Shown here piece by piece: positions 1-10,063 of a stretch of 64,000 nt of DNA. Position 1 is the stretch's first letter, and the number at the start of each line of letters is the position of its first letter. The stretch covers positions 73,401,188 through 73,465,187 of the forward strand of contig CM035808.1 in assembly GCA_020466095.1 (NCBI GenBank), given 5' to 3'. The stretch comes from Chlorops oryzae (Eukaryota; Arthropoda; Insecta; Diptera; Chloropidae). Below the pieces are notes generated by a model. The model was not told the DNA's origin and ran no database searches. It saw only the letters and a list, made by a program, of their open reading frames with translations. The translations under genes were made by a program, and so were the position numbers.

Positions 1-90
1 TCTTACAGGCTAATATTTCGAATGTACTTTTCTTACGAGCTAGTATTTCGAATTTACTTTTCTTACATGCTAATAACGCAAATATTCAAA
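1..90. repeat. 30-bp degenerate tandem repeats
   Basis: Three 30-base units beginning TCTTAC(A/G) and sharing GCTA(A/G)TATTTCGAAT. The third is diverged. The array may start before the window. The same block is at 4317-4406. It lies where the sequence beyond the integrase N-terminus of the minus-strand element would be, so it replaces the missing integrase core. Confidence 0.8.
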
Positions 91-168
91 ACGGGAATGC
101 ACTGACTTACATACTACTAATTTCGGAACTTACAACTAGGAGACTATATACATAGTGTTGTCGCACCG

Positions 169-312
169 CTTGTTGGCCGTATAACAGGCTTAATCGTCGC
201 ATCGCTTGTTGGCCGTATAACAGGCTTAGTCGTCGCATCGCTTGTTGGCCATACAACAGGCTTAATCGTCGCATCGCTGGTTGGCCGTATAATAGGCTTA
301 ATCGTCGCATCG
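169..312. repeat. 36-bp minisatellite, four units
   Basis: Four consecutive 36-base units start at 169, 205, 241 and 277. Each begins CT(T/G)GTTGGCC and ends TCGTCGCATCG. The unit is a multiple of three, so on the minus strand it reads as a 12-residue repeat in open frames. That openness follows from the period and is not evidence of a gene. It directly abuts the broken integrase. Confidence 0.95.
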
Positions 313-339
313 CTTGGTTTTTGACGCCGGTTATCGTTC

Positions 340-760
340 GCGTCACTTTTGGCCCATCTGTGAGGATGATTCCTCACACACTAAACCAGGCCAGGCCAAA
401 TATTTTATTATATTTTGTACCGTCTTCGCAATACCTCCGTGCAAGAAAGTTGGAGGGTCGTGTGCAGCGAGAATAACTCGGCGACAAAGTGGTTCCGGTA
501 CTTATAATTTCCAATCCTCGGACTCATCGCTGGCGCCCTTACAAAATTCCGTCTGCCAGTATATGAACTCATCCACCACTTTTAAATCTGGAAATGGGTT
601 TTTCTCAAGTGTAGTCCTCAACTTGGAATATTCTTCACTTTGGAAACATTCGGATGAAAGATCGATGGCTGGCCACAATTCAACCTCTAAAGCAATAATC
701 GTTTCTTCAGGCTCAAACACCCGCGATAGCGTGTCATCTACGATAATTTAGCTACCCTTT
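340..760 (-). pseudogene. Osvaldo/Ulysses-like integrase N-terminus and tether, decayed
   Basis: Minus strand. A 72-residue stretch at 720-502 (motifs DLSSECFQ, FIYWQTEF, ending EDWKL) matches the linker between RNase H and integrase in Osvaldo/Ulysses-type gypsy elements. Past a stop, a second frame shows the first half of the zinc-binding domain: AHDPPTFLHGGI followed by YLAWPGL. The second cysteine pair and the DDE core are absent; the frame runs into the 36-bp minisatellite. It cannot make an integrase. Family assignment is from recall of the linker and zinc-domain style. Confidence 0.7.
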
Positions 761-779
761 CGATGCGTTATTTTGACTT

Positions 780-2010
780 AATGCCCTTGGAGTTTCAACG
801 CCCATATTGCTAATCGACCGGATAACTCATTTTGCGTCATAAGCCATTTTAAACTAGCGCGGTGTGTAGTGACACAAAATTCCTATCCTTCCATGTACGG
901 TCTAAACTTCTTTATGGCTAATTCAATTGCCAAACAGTCAAGTTCCTTGACGGTATAATTTCGCTATGCATTGTTTAATTTGTGCGAGAAAAATACTTCT
1001 GGTCTTTCCACACCATCCTTGTCCAGTTCAGCTAAGACCCCTCTTACTCCGCAAATACTAGCGTCGCAATTTCCAATGAATAGCTTCTCGTAATCTGGAT
1101 GAATTAGAACGTGAGCGGTGGTTAATAACGATTTCAAATATCTGAGCATTTTCGTTCCATGAGATTTGCTTCTTTCTAGTCAATAGTTTCGTCAAAGGAA
1201 AGGTCGCAGACGAGTAATACCTCAAGAAACGTCTGTACCATCCTATCATACCCACAAATCTTCTAAGTTGACGCAAAGACTTTGGCACTGGATACTCCAC
1301 GCTTGGCTTTACTTTATCTTCATCGCCTGTCAATTCCCCTTGGCCGACTACAAATCCGAGATACTTTACTAGGTTCAGACAAAAGCTGCTTTTGGCCACA
1401 TTTATAGTAAGTTCAGCTTTGCGTAAGTTTAAGGCTTCTTCCAATAAGTGTGACACATGTTCGTCAAAGGTATCCGGCATCACCAGCAGATCATCCAAGT
1501 AAACAAAGACCCGGGATTTCAGCGTATATGGGATAACTATAGTTAAAGCTGTTTAAGGATGAGATGATTCTTCTAATTTAATTTGCGAAAAGGCATCATT
1601 CAAATCTATCTTTGAAATAAAATGAACGGCTGCAAAACGTAAGATAACATTATCTATATTTGCTTTGGGATACGAATCTCTTATAACCACCGAGTTCAAG
1701 ACGCGAGAATCCAATCAAAGTCAATTTTTATCTGGCTTAACTACCAGTACTACAGGTGGTGACCAGGCAGTGTGGGTGGCTTTTTCGACAACACCTTGAC
1801 TTAGCATGCGGTCAACTTCTGCACACATTTTTTTTTAGGCTGGCGAAATCGGATAAAACCTTCGTTTAAGGGGAGCGGCATCTCTGGTGTCAATTTTATG
1901 TTCGATGAAAGTCGTACAACCAAGTCCTTCTTTTTCGGATGAGAGAAAAAGCTGTTTGGCGGTTTTTTATCGTACAGTTTGATCGGGTTCTTCTGCTTCC
2001 AACGTCTCAC
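780..2010 (-). pseudogene. gypsy-type reverse transcriptase and RNase H, decayed
   Basis: Minus strand, read from 2010 down. The N-terminal RT segment (MRRWKQKNPIKLYDK) breaks at a T-run near 1832. In the next frame GVVEKATHTAWSPPVVL follows, then stops near 1730. The palm motif appears as VYLDDLLV near 1500, then YLGFVVG and RFVGMIGWYRRFL, which are typical Ty3/gypsy blocks. RNase H begins GNCDASICGVRGVL near 1077; after a frameshift near 970, NYTVKELDCLAIELAIKKF and SGRLAIWALKLQG continue it. At least three frame changes and several stops make it a pseudogene. RT and RNase H order is normal for gypsy. Confidence 0.88.
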
Positions 2011-2225
2011 TGGAATTGATTCAATGGTCGCTACCAGACAAAAGCTTTATTTCAAATGAGCAAAAAAAATCAAACCCAAAAATTTTATTTTCCTTTATTG
2101 ACTTGACGACCAAAAACTCAAAGGTCTTGGTTGTTGAAAGAAACCTCTACCCTTATATAACCAGACATGAAGTGGCGTTGTTCATCTGCCGTCCGCACGC
2201 AACCTTTAGTTTTTGATGAATACAT

Positions 2226-2345
2226 TTATTCTATTTCAATTTCAGCAGCCAGCGGTCCACCAATTACGCTTGTGGTAGCGCCACTGTCTAAAATGGCAAA
2301 ATATGTCTTACTAAACCTTTCGAGTTGAGCGAAAGCTCTAATATT
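2226..2345 (-). pseudogene. retroviral-type aspartic protease fragment
   Basis: Minus strand. The active-site motif FAILDSGATTSVIG is encoded near 2300-2260; DSGAT lies at 2274-2288. The frame ends at a TAA at 2226-2228, only about 20 residues later, so the flap and the rest of the fold are lost in this frame. It lies between the Gag zinc knuckles and the RT, where a gypsy protease belongs. Confidence 0.8.
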
Positions 2346-2578
2346 ATTATTTTTGTGGACGATGGGCGAAATGATACATTTCGTAAATTTCTTTACACGA
2401 TACCAATAGTCTCGTATCCGTCTCGTCGATCTGGGAATTGTTGGATTGCCATTTTCTTTGCTAAAAATTTGTTTTCTAATTTCATTATAATGCTTAAGCC
2501 TATCGTGATAAGGTCATTGCAGAGAGTGGACTAATCGTACCTCCTCCTTCCTCTCTGTTATTGGTTCTGAGACCTTGG

Positions 2579-3928
2579 TTATAATGATGGATGTCCGCTG
2601 TTTGGGCTGAGAACATACCTTAAACCGTTTTCCTGCTGTTTTGTGCACTTTGGGCAGCTCGGTTTATACATCTTATCCGGACCACATCCGTAGTAAAATA
2701 TCCTCTTAGGCTGGATACAGTCTTTGTAACCGTAACCTGCCACTTTGCAATTCCAACATATGATTTTTCCAGCTAGGGCGCAAACCTCGCCTTCGGTATC
2801 AGTAGCGGTTGTTACTTCAGAGACTTGTCGTCGTAGTTGATTTTTGGGATACGTATTTTGCACGTCTCTCATGAACGCTTCATGACGTCACATTTCGCGC
2901 TTCAGTGCTGCAATTGTGTGAATATCGAGGTCTAGGAGTTCATGTCGAATTTGCGGCTTTAGATTTCTACGCACTTTTTCTACCAGATCTCGTTTATTTA
3001 TCCTCGTTCGGAGCTTATCGTGTTGTGACACTCGAGTTATCTTTGAATTCCCGTCGTAAGGCTTCGCAAAACTTCAACCATTCTAAGGTCCATACATTTT
3101 GGTGGTATCTCCAAAACCATTGTCTTTCGAAAAAAATGTGTAAATGTGGAGACAGGCTGGTAAAATCCCAATTCAGAAAGTCCTCCGTTAAACTGGGGAT
3201 TTGGTATACAAATATATCAACCGCCATTTCATTCCTAGCGCCAGAAAACTTGACGCTCCAGTGTCTAATGATGTTGGCAGTGTGATCAGCCTATAATGTA
3301 ACTGCTGAACAGTTGAGGCGTCGACTCGCGGTGTCTAGGTTAAAGCTCCATTCACATGCTCGACCTGGAGAGCTCACTGCTCCACAGGCTCTACCTGCAC
3401 CGAATGACTTTGGTTATCGCTCACGGACGGCTCGTCATTGGAAATAAATTTGATTGGTACTCTCTCCGGATTGTGGTGGATTGTCCTGTTCATATTCCTT
3501 AACTGCGTGGCGAGTTCGATGGAAAGTTCATCTCTTAATGGAATAAGCGAAGAACTTATAACGTTCTGAATAGTCGCATTGCTAGTTTCATCCGATGCAC
3601 GGGTGTTGCATGCTTCTTGCTGCTCGGTGATTTAGATTGTACCCTTCGGTAAAGTTAGCGTTTGAGCCTGCGTATGAGCGCGGGTTACTGGACGAGTTTT
3701 TGGAATCGTTCCCCTTGAGGGTTGATTTGATTTAAATGATCGTATATCTTTAAGCTGGCTTGGCTCACGACATACTGAACACGCTTGGTTGGTGTCCAAC
3801 CACGAGGATACACACCGCTCATGAAATTCATGTCTGCAAGGCGTGCTGGACTTATTTTCGGTTATATGTATATAATCGCTGCATACCGCGCAAAACGGCA
3901 AGGATTCAGATTCAGTTACTCAAGGCAT
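2579..3928 (-). pseudogene. Gag of Osvaldo/Ulysses-like element with N-terminal RING-H2 finger
   Basis: Minus strand. The only upstream in-frame ATG is at 3926-3928, with a TGA as third codon. Then comes a clean RING-H2 finger: CAVC, 14 residues, C-x-H-x2-H-x2-C, 10 residues, CSVC, with the conserved Trp (CVSSWL). After a stop at 3632, other frames carry a capsid-like block at 3227-3015 (RQWFWRYHQNVWTLEW, FCEALRREF) and, at 2872-2579, a nucleocapsid: CWNCKVAGYGYKDC, a CCHC knuckle with Tyr for His, then a second cysteine cluster ending YKPSCPKC. That tail style is familiar from Osvaldo/Ulysses Gags. A RING on Gag could have given ubiquitin-ligase activity, but that is inference. Confidence 0.8.
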
Positions 3929-4096
3929 GGTTGACCATTAAGGAAACTAGCTAAAATATGAATTTGAGTTGGTGATACAAAAAAAGTTTCGTATATATAC
4001 TTGTTTTTTTTTTTTTTTACAAAAATTGTTTGTTTCTCTTCAGTGAAATCCACAGACTACGACTTGTTGGCAGCTCATTGACCGGAACCGTGTGAC

Positions 4097-4316
4097 CCTA
4101 TCGATATTTTCGTTCACCATATCGTTAGTGGGCAGTTACACGAACGGGTGTCTGCGTCAATACTCAGGGTACATACTTGTCCGCACTGAATGTGTTTGCG
4201 TTGCTCCACTTAACTTTCCAATAGACGTGTCCTACATTCTAATGGTCCCTATCCAATTGTAATTCATTCGCTTACATGCTAATTCGGCGTGAAACGATCA
4301 AACGATAATGAACTTG
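4097..4316. other. spacer completing the 4.3-kb unit
   Basis: 220 bases between the end of shared sequence in copy 1 and the start of copy 2. No open frame, TIR or LTR boundary is apparent. It ends in diverged versions of the 30-bp repeat. As the element is on the minus strand, this lies upstream of its Gag leader and could be LTR debris. Confidence 0.5.
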
Positions 4317-4406
4317 TCTTACAGGCTAATATTTCGAATGTACTTTTCTTACGAGCTAGTATTTCGAATTTACTTTTCTTACATGCTAATAACGCAAATA
4401 TTCAAA
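4317..4406. repeat. 30-bp degenerate tandem repeats, copy 2
   Basis: Same three 30-base units as at 1-90, inside the second large tandem copy. Upstream at 4269-4282 there is a looser TTACATGCTAATTCGG match, so the short array once extended further. Confidence 0.8.
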
Positions 4407-4484
4407 ACGGGAATGCACTGACTTACATACTACTAATTTCGGAACTTACAACTAGGAGACTATATACATAGTGTTGTCGCACCG

Positions 4485-4628
4485 CTTGTTGGCCGTATAA
4501 CAGGCTTAATCGTCGCATCGCTTGTTGGCCGTATAACAGGCTTAGTCGTCGCATCGCTTGTTGGCCATACAACAGGCTTAATCGTCGCATCGCTGGTTGG
4601 CCGTATAATAGGCTTAATCGTCGCATCG
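4485..4628. repeat. 36-bp minisatellite, four units, copy 2
   Basis: Identical four-unit array in the second tandem copy. Unit number and sequence match copy 1, which is notable because minisatellites usually change copy number fast. This supports a very recent large duplication or an assembly duplicate. Confidence 0.95.
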
Positions 4629-4655
4629 CTTGGTTTTTGACGCCGGTTATCGTTC

Positions 4656-5076
4656 GCGTCACTTTTGGCCCATCTGTGAGGATGATTCCTCACACACTAA
4701 ACCAGGCCAGGCCAAATATTTTATTATATTTTGTACCGTCTTCGCAATACCTCCGTGCAAGAAAGTTGGAGGGTCGTGTGCAGCGAGAATAACTCGGCGA
4801 CAAAGTGGTTCCGGTACTTATAATTTCCAATCCTTGGACTCATCGCTGGCGCCCTTACAAAATTCCGTCTGCCAGTATATGAACTCATCCACCACTTTTA
4901 AATCTGGAAATGGGTTTTTCTCAAGTGTAGTCCTCAACTTGGAATATTCTTCACTTTGGAAACATTCGGATGAAAGATCGATGGCTGGCCACAATTCAAC
5001 CTCTAAAGCAATAATCGTTTCTTCAGGCTCAAACACCCGCGATAGCGTGTCATCTACGATAATTTAGCTACCCTTT
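4656..5076 (-). pseudogene. integrase N-terminus and tether, copy 2
   Basis: Second-copy counterpart of 340-760, with the same stop and the same run into the 36-bp minisatellite. One substitution (Glu to Lys in the DESKDWKL end of the linker) separates the two. It gives no intact product. Confidence 0.7.
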
Positions 5077-5095
5077 CGATGCGTTATTTTGACTT

Positions 5096-6327
5096 AATGC
5101 CCTTGGAGTTTCAACGCCCATATTGCTAATCGACCGGATAACTCATTTTGCGTCATAAGCCATTTTAAACTAGCGCGGTGTGTAGTGACACAAAATTCCT
5201 ATCCTTCCATGTACGGTCTAAACTTCTTTATGGCTAATTCAATTGCCAAACAGTCAAGTTCCTTGACGGTATAATTTCGCTATGCATTGTTTAATTTGTG
5301 ACGAGAAAAATACTTCTGGTCTTTCCACACCATCCTTGTCCAGTTCAGCTAAGACCCCTCTTACTCCGCAAATACTAGCGTCGCAATTTCCAATGAATAG
5401 CTTCTCGTAATCTGGATGAATTAGAACGTGAGCGGTGGTTAATAACGATTTCAAATATCTGAGCATTTTCGTTCCATGAGATTTGCTTCTTTCTAGTCAA
5501 TAGTTTCGTCAAAGGAAAGGTCGCAGACGAGTAATACCTCAAGAAACGTCTGTACCATCCTATCATACCCACAAATCTTCTAAGTTGACGCAAAGACTTT
5601 GGCACTGGATACTCCACGCTTGGCTTTACTTTATCTTCATCGCCTGTCAATTCCCCTTGGCCGACTACAAATCCGAGATACTTTACTAGGTTCAGACAAA
5701 AGCTGCTTTTGGCCACATTTATAGTAAGTTCAGCTTTGCGTAAGTTTAAGGCTTCTTCCAATAAGTGTGACACATGTTCGTCAAAGGTATCCGGCATCAC
5801 CAGCAGATCATCCAAGTAAACAAAGACCCGGGATTTCAGCGTATATGGGATAACTATAGTTAAAGCTGTTTAAGGATGAGATGATTCTTCTAATTTAATT
5901 TGCGAAAAGGCATCATTCAAATCTATCTTTGAAATAAAATGAACGGCTGCAAAACGTAAGATAACATTATCTATATTTGCTTTGGGATACGAATCTCTTA
6001 TAACCACCGAGTTCAAGACGCGAGAATCCAATCAAAGTCAATTTTTATCTGGCTTAACTACCAGTACTACAGGTGGTGACCAGGCAGTGTGGGTGGCTTT
6101 TTCGACAACACCTTGACTTAGCATGCGGTCAACTTCTGCACACATTTTTTTTTAGGCTGGCGAAATCGGATAAAACCTTCGTTTAAGGGGAGCGGCATCT
6201 CTGGTGTCAATTTTATGTTCGATGAAAGTCGTACAACCAAGTCCTTCTTTTTCGGATGAGAGAAAAAGCTGTTTGGCGGTTTTTTATCGTACAGTTTGAT
6301 CGGGTTCTTCTGCTTCCAACGTCTCAC
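5096..6327 (-). pseudogene. gypsy-type RT and RNase H, copy 2
   Basis: Counterpart of 780-2010 with the same frameshift at the T-run and the same internal stops. The palm and RFVGMIGWYRR blocks are unchanged. A one-base insertion near 5301 alters the frame in RNase H and joins GNCDASICGVRG to a slightly longer frame than in copy 1. This is one of the few differences between copies. Confidence 0.88.
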
Positions 6328-6542
6328 TGGAATTGATTCAATGGTCGCTACCAGATAAAAGCTTTATTTCAAATGAGCAAAAAAAATCAAACCCAAAAAT
6401 TATATTTTCCTTTATTGACTTGACGACCAAAAACTCAAAGGTCTTGGTTGTTGAAAGAAACCTCTACCCTTATATAACCAGACATGAAGTGGCGTTGTTC
6501 ATCTGCCGTCCGCACGCAACCTTTAGTTTTTGATGAATACAT

Positions 6543-6662
6543 TTATTCTATTTCAATTTCAGCAGCCAGCGGTCCACCAATTACGCTTGTGGTAGCGCCA
6601 CTGTCTAAAATGGCAAAATATGTCTTACTAAACCTTTCGAGTTGAGCGAAAGCTCTAATATT
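6543..6662 (-). pseudogene. aspartic protease fragment, copy 2
   Basis: Counterpart of 2226-2345, with the same DSGAT motif and the same premature TAA. Confidence 0.78.
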
Positions 6663-6895
6663 ATTATTTTTGTGGACGATGGGCGAAATGATACATTTCG
6701 TAAATTTCTTTACACGATACCAATAGTCTCGTATCCGTCTCGTCGATCTGGGAATTGTTGGATTGCCATTTTCTTTGCTAAAAATTTGTTTTCTAATTTC
6801 ATTATAATGCTTAAGCCTATCGTGATAAGGTCATTGCAGAGAGTGGACTAATCGTACCTCCTCCTTCCTTTCTGTTATTGGTTCTGAGACCTTGG

Positions 6896-8245
6896 TTATA
6901 ATGATGGATGTCCGCTGTTTGGGCTGAGAACATACCTTAAACCGTTTTCCTGCTGTTTTGTGCACTTTGGGCAGCTCGGTTTATACATCTTATCCGGACC
7001 ACATCCGTAGTAAAATATCCTCTTAGGCTGGATACAGTCTTTGTAACCGTAACCTGCCACTTTGCAATTCCAACATATGATTTTTCCAGCTAGGGCGCAA
7101 ACCTCGCCTTCGGTATCAGTAGCGGTTGTTACTTCAGAGACTTGTCGTCGTAGTTGATTTTTGGGATACGTATTTTGCACGTCTCTCATGAACGCTTCAT
7201 GACGTCACATTTCGCGCTTCAGTGCTGCAATTGTGTGAATATCGAGGTCTAGGAGTTCATGTCGAATTTGCGGCTTTAGATTTCTACGCACTTTTTCTAC
7301 CAGATCTCGTTTATTTATCCTCGTTCGGAGCTTATCTTGTTGTGACACTCGAGTTGTCTTTGAATTCCCGTCGTAAGGCTTCGCAAAACTTCAACCATTC
7401 TAAGGTCCATACATTTTGGTGGTATCTCCAAAACCATTGTCTTTCGAAAAAAATGTGTAAATGTGGAGACAGGCTGGTAAAATCCCAATTCAGAAAGTCC
7501 TCCGTTAAACTGGGGATTTGGTATACAAATATATCAACCGCCATTTCATTCCTAGCGCCAGAAAACTTGACGCTCCAGTGTCTAATGATGTTGGCAGTGT
7601 GATCAGCCTATAATGTAACTGCTGAACAGTTGAGGCGTCGACTCGCGGTGTCTAGGTTAAAGCTCCATTCACATGCTCGACCTGGAGAGCTCACTGATCC
7701 ACAGGCTCTACCTGCACCGAATGACTTTGGTTATCGCTCACGGACGGCTCGTCATTGGAAATAAATTTGATTGGTACTCTCTCCGGATTGTGGTGGATTG
7801 TCCTGTTCATATTCCTTAACTGCGTGGCGAGTTCGATGGAAAGTTCATCTCTTAATGGAATAAGCGAAGAACTTATAACGTTCTGAATAGTCGCATTGCT
7901 AGTTTCATCCGATGCACGGGTGTTGCATGCTTCTTGCTGCTCGGTGATTTAGATTGTACCCTTCGGTAAAGTTAGCGTTTGAGCCTGCGTATGAGCGCGG
8001 GTTACTGGACGAGTTTTTGGAATCGTTCCCCTTGAGGGTTGATTTGATTTAAATGATCGTATATCTTTAAGCTGGCTTGGCTCACGACATACTGAACACG
8101 CTTGGTTGGTGTCCAACCACGAGGATACACACCGCTCATGAAATTCATGTCTGCAAGGCGTGCTGGACTTATTTTCGGTTATATGTATATAATCGCTGCA
8201 TACCGCGCAAAACGGCAATGATTCAGATTCAGTTACTCAAGGCAT
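6896..8245 (-). pseudogene. RING-H2 Gag, copy 2
   Basis: Counterpart of 2579-3928. The RING-H2 finger, the capsid-like WFWRYH block and the Tyr-for-His zinc knuckle are all unchanged, as is the TGA at codon 3. Differences near 7336 and 7355 lie in the Gag middle. Conservation of the RING between copies reflects recent duplication, not selection. Confidence 0.8.
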
Positions 8246-8414
8246 GGTTGACCATTAAGGAAACTAGCTAAAATATGAATTTGAGTTGGTGATACAAAAA
8301 AAGTTTCGTATATATACTTGTTTTTTTTTTTTTTTTACAAAAATTGTTTGTTTCTCTTCAGTGAAATCCACAGACTACGACTTGTTGGCAGCTCATTGAC
8401 CGGAATCGTGTGAC

Positions 8415-8733
8415 TTGTTCCTAAAAAAATTTTAAGCACAACTAAATTTTAAATGATGACTAATGACAAAGTCCCAGAGTATGAAGCGAGAAAATTGTCG
8501 ACAAAAAGCCAAAAAATTAGTTCTCATCTACAACCTACTTAAAAAAAAAAAAAAAAACAATTTATCCCTTACATAGAAAACATGTGGCATGGCTGTGTTA
8601 TCTGGATGGGTATTCATAACTGGATCAAACACCAATTCAACCTAGAATCATCAGCTCCATCAGAAACCAATGGCATCCTAAAAGAATAAGTTACTTTTTC
8701 TAAAAATTTGTTATACTTGATGGTTTGTATTTT
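8415..8733. other. no gene seen
   Basis: AT-rich sequence between the end of the tandem array and a TATACCC repeat, with an A-run near 8540. No open frame, RNA gene or repeat match elsewhere in the window was recognised. Confidence 0.5.
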
Positions 8734-9596
8734 TGTTATACCCGACACACTCTGAGTCGAGGGTATATTGCGTTTGTGTGGTTGTGTGAAACACCCAGAA
8801 CCAGCCGAGATAGACCATACAAAATATATATAGAAATGATAAGCGTCAACAGGAGATTCGATTTAGACATGTCCGTTTTTTTGTCTGTCTGTCTGTATAC
8901 AGTTATCTTTTCAAAAGAGTTGAGCTATTTTGACAAAATTAAGTGTGCCTACTCACGGCGACATTAGTAAGAATAAGTTCGAGAATGGACCCGATCGGAC
9001 TTTTTTTTAGGAGTACCTCCAGTACTAGGGTCTGTTACGAAAATCACAAAAACTGCTCTAAAATCGAAGTTTTTCAAGATATTTTAATGAAAGTTGATAT
9101 GTGCACATGTTTAAATACAAGTAATATGATTTATATTAATTTAAAAAGTGGGCGTGGCTGAAGGGCGTTTTTCGAAAATTGTCTTCAACACTTGAAAGTC
9201 AAATGGGACTTGAACGAAATTTGGCACGTATGCTTCCTTTGTAGCCATAAATAGCCTTCCAAAAACTTTTTTTGATCGGTCCATTATTAAGGGTACCTCC
9301 AGGACTAGGTTCTGCCACAAAAATCCCAAAACTGCCTCAAAATCGGACCTTTTCGAAATATTTCAATGAAATTTAGGATTTGAGCGTGTATCTTAGCCTC
9401 CGATTAAAATTCAAAAAAGTTGGAAAAGTGGGTTTAGCAAAGGGGCAGTTTTCATAAAGAAATTAAACAAAAGTCGGTATATGAGGCCCCTAATGGCCTT
9501 AAACATCTCTTGATATTAAAAACTATTTGAACATATGTGTCTGGGTCGGGTATTCTATTGTCAGGCTCGCCTGACTATAACTTCCTTCCTTGTTTT
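8734..9596 (+). mobile_element. TATACCC-bounded dispersed repeat (mini-me/DINE-like), long copy
   Basis: It begins TTATACCCGACAC with an early GAGGGTATA, carries a (GTCT)n tract near 8882, and ends GTCGGGTATTCTATTGTCAGG near 9560 then CTTCCTTCCTTG. The body holds repeated phrases such as GTACCTCCAGTACTAGGG and GGGCGTGGC. Related copies are at 26300-26400, 28440-28737, 30110-30700 and 57236-58035. GTCY tracts next to a TATACCC end are known from fly mini-me and DINE-type non-autonomous elements; naming is by resemblance. It encodes nothing evident. Confidence 0.7.
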
Positions 9597-9813
9597 TAGA
9601 CACGGTTCAAAATTGACAAATCCAAACAATAAACTTGAGCCTTAACGATAGTACTGCAATTAATTTGAGATAAGAGGAATTCTGCTGGGTCGCACAAAAG
9701 ACGTGAAATTTGTCCCACTGTAAGCGCGAAGCTCACGGCGTGACATTATCACAACAAAAATGTGTGCTCCATACATTGGTGTAAATATGTATATATATAT
9801 ATAAGTATTTCTT

Positions 9814-10060
9814 TTTCATAACCTTTTTTTTTTATTGAAATTACATATGTCTATATATAATTCGTTTTCATTTTATGCGAGCAAGTCAAAAGATAACGGT
9901 TTGCAATGGCGATAGCTACAAATTGCGAAGGACCAAAGAACTAAGTGCCACCTGGCTTAAAGTGCTAATATACCAAAGTATCCACAATGCACCTACATAT
10001 GCAAGTATATATGGCTAAGAAAATTTTCAAAATAATAAAACAAAAATCATAAGTTCAGAT
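9814..10060 (+). repeat. dispersed repeat A, copy 1
   Basis: About 245 bases shared with 16697-16935 in the same orientation at roughly 85% identity. Shared blocks include CGAGCAAGTCAAAAG, TTTGCAATGGCGATAGCTAC and GGACCAAAGAACT. There is no open frame. It sits next to the LTR-like repeat starting at 10064, so it may belong to the same element. Confidence 0.8.
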
Positions 10061-10063
10061 AGT

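Larger units (their letters stand above)
1..4316. repeat. 4.3-kb tandem unit, copy 1
   Basis: The first 4096 bases recur at 4317-8414 in the same orientation. The offset is 4316 at the start, 4317 after a one-base insertion near 5301, and 4318 after a T-run difference near 4003. I count about a dozen differences in 4.1 kb, so the copies are about 99.7% identical. Both carry the same stops and frameshifts, so the element had decayed before the unit was duplicated. Bases 4097-4316 complete the period and have no counterpart after copy 2. The unit enters the window already in progress, so more copies may lie upstream. Confidence 0.95.
4317..8414. repeat. 4.3-kb tandem unit, copy 2 (ends early)
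   Basis: Second head-to-tail copy of the unit at 1-4096. Similarity stops abruptly after TGTGAC at 8414, so this copy lacks the last 220 bases of the period. What follows is unrelated AT-rich sequence. The array therefore ends here, or was cut by a later rearrangement. Confidence 0.95.

Noticed and set aside
144..377. Open minus-strand frames with 12-residue repeats over the minisatellite
   Set aside because: The 36-bp period is a multiple of three and lacks stops, so two frames stay open automatically. No start context or known domain.
314..751. 145-codon plus-strand frame (and copy at 4630-5067)
   Set aside because: It lies antisense to the integrase tether and zinc domain, which has clear homology on the other strand.
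1..8414. CRISPR-like array from the 30- and 36-bp repeats
   Set aside because: The units are contiguous without spacers and the genome is clearly eukaryotic.
8882..8900. Microsatellite (GTCT)n as an independent feature
   Set aside because: It is an integral part of the TATACCC repeat family and recurs in each copy.
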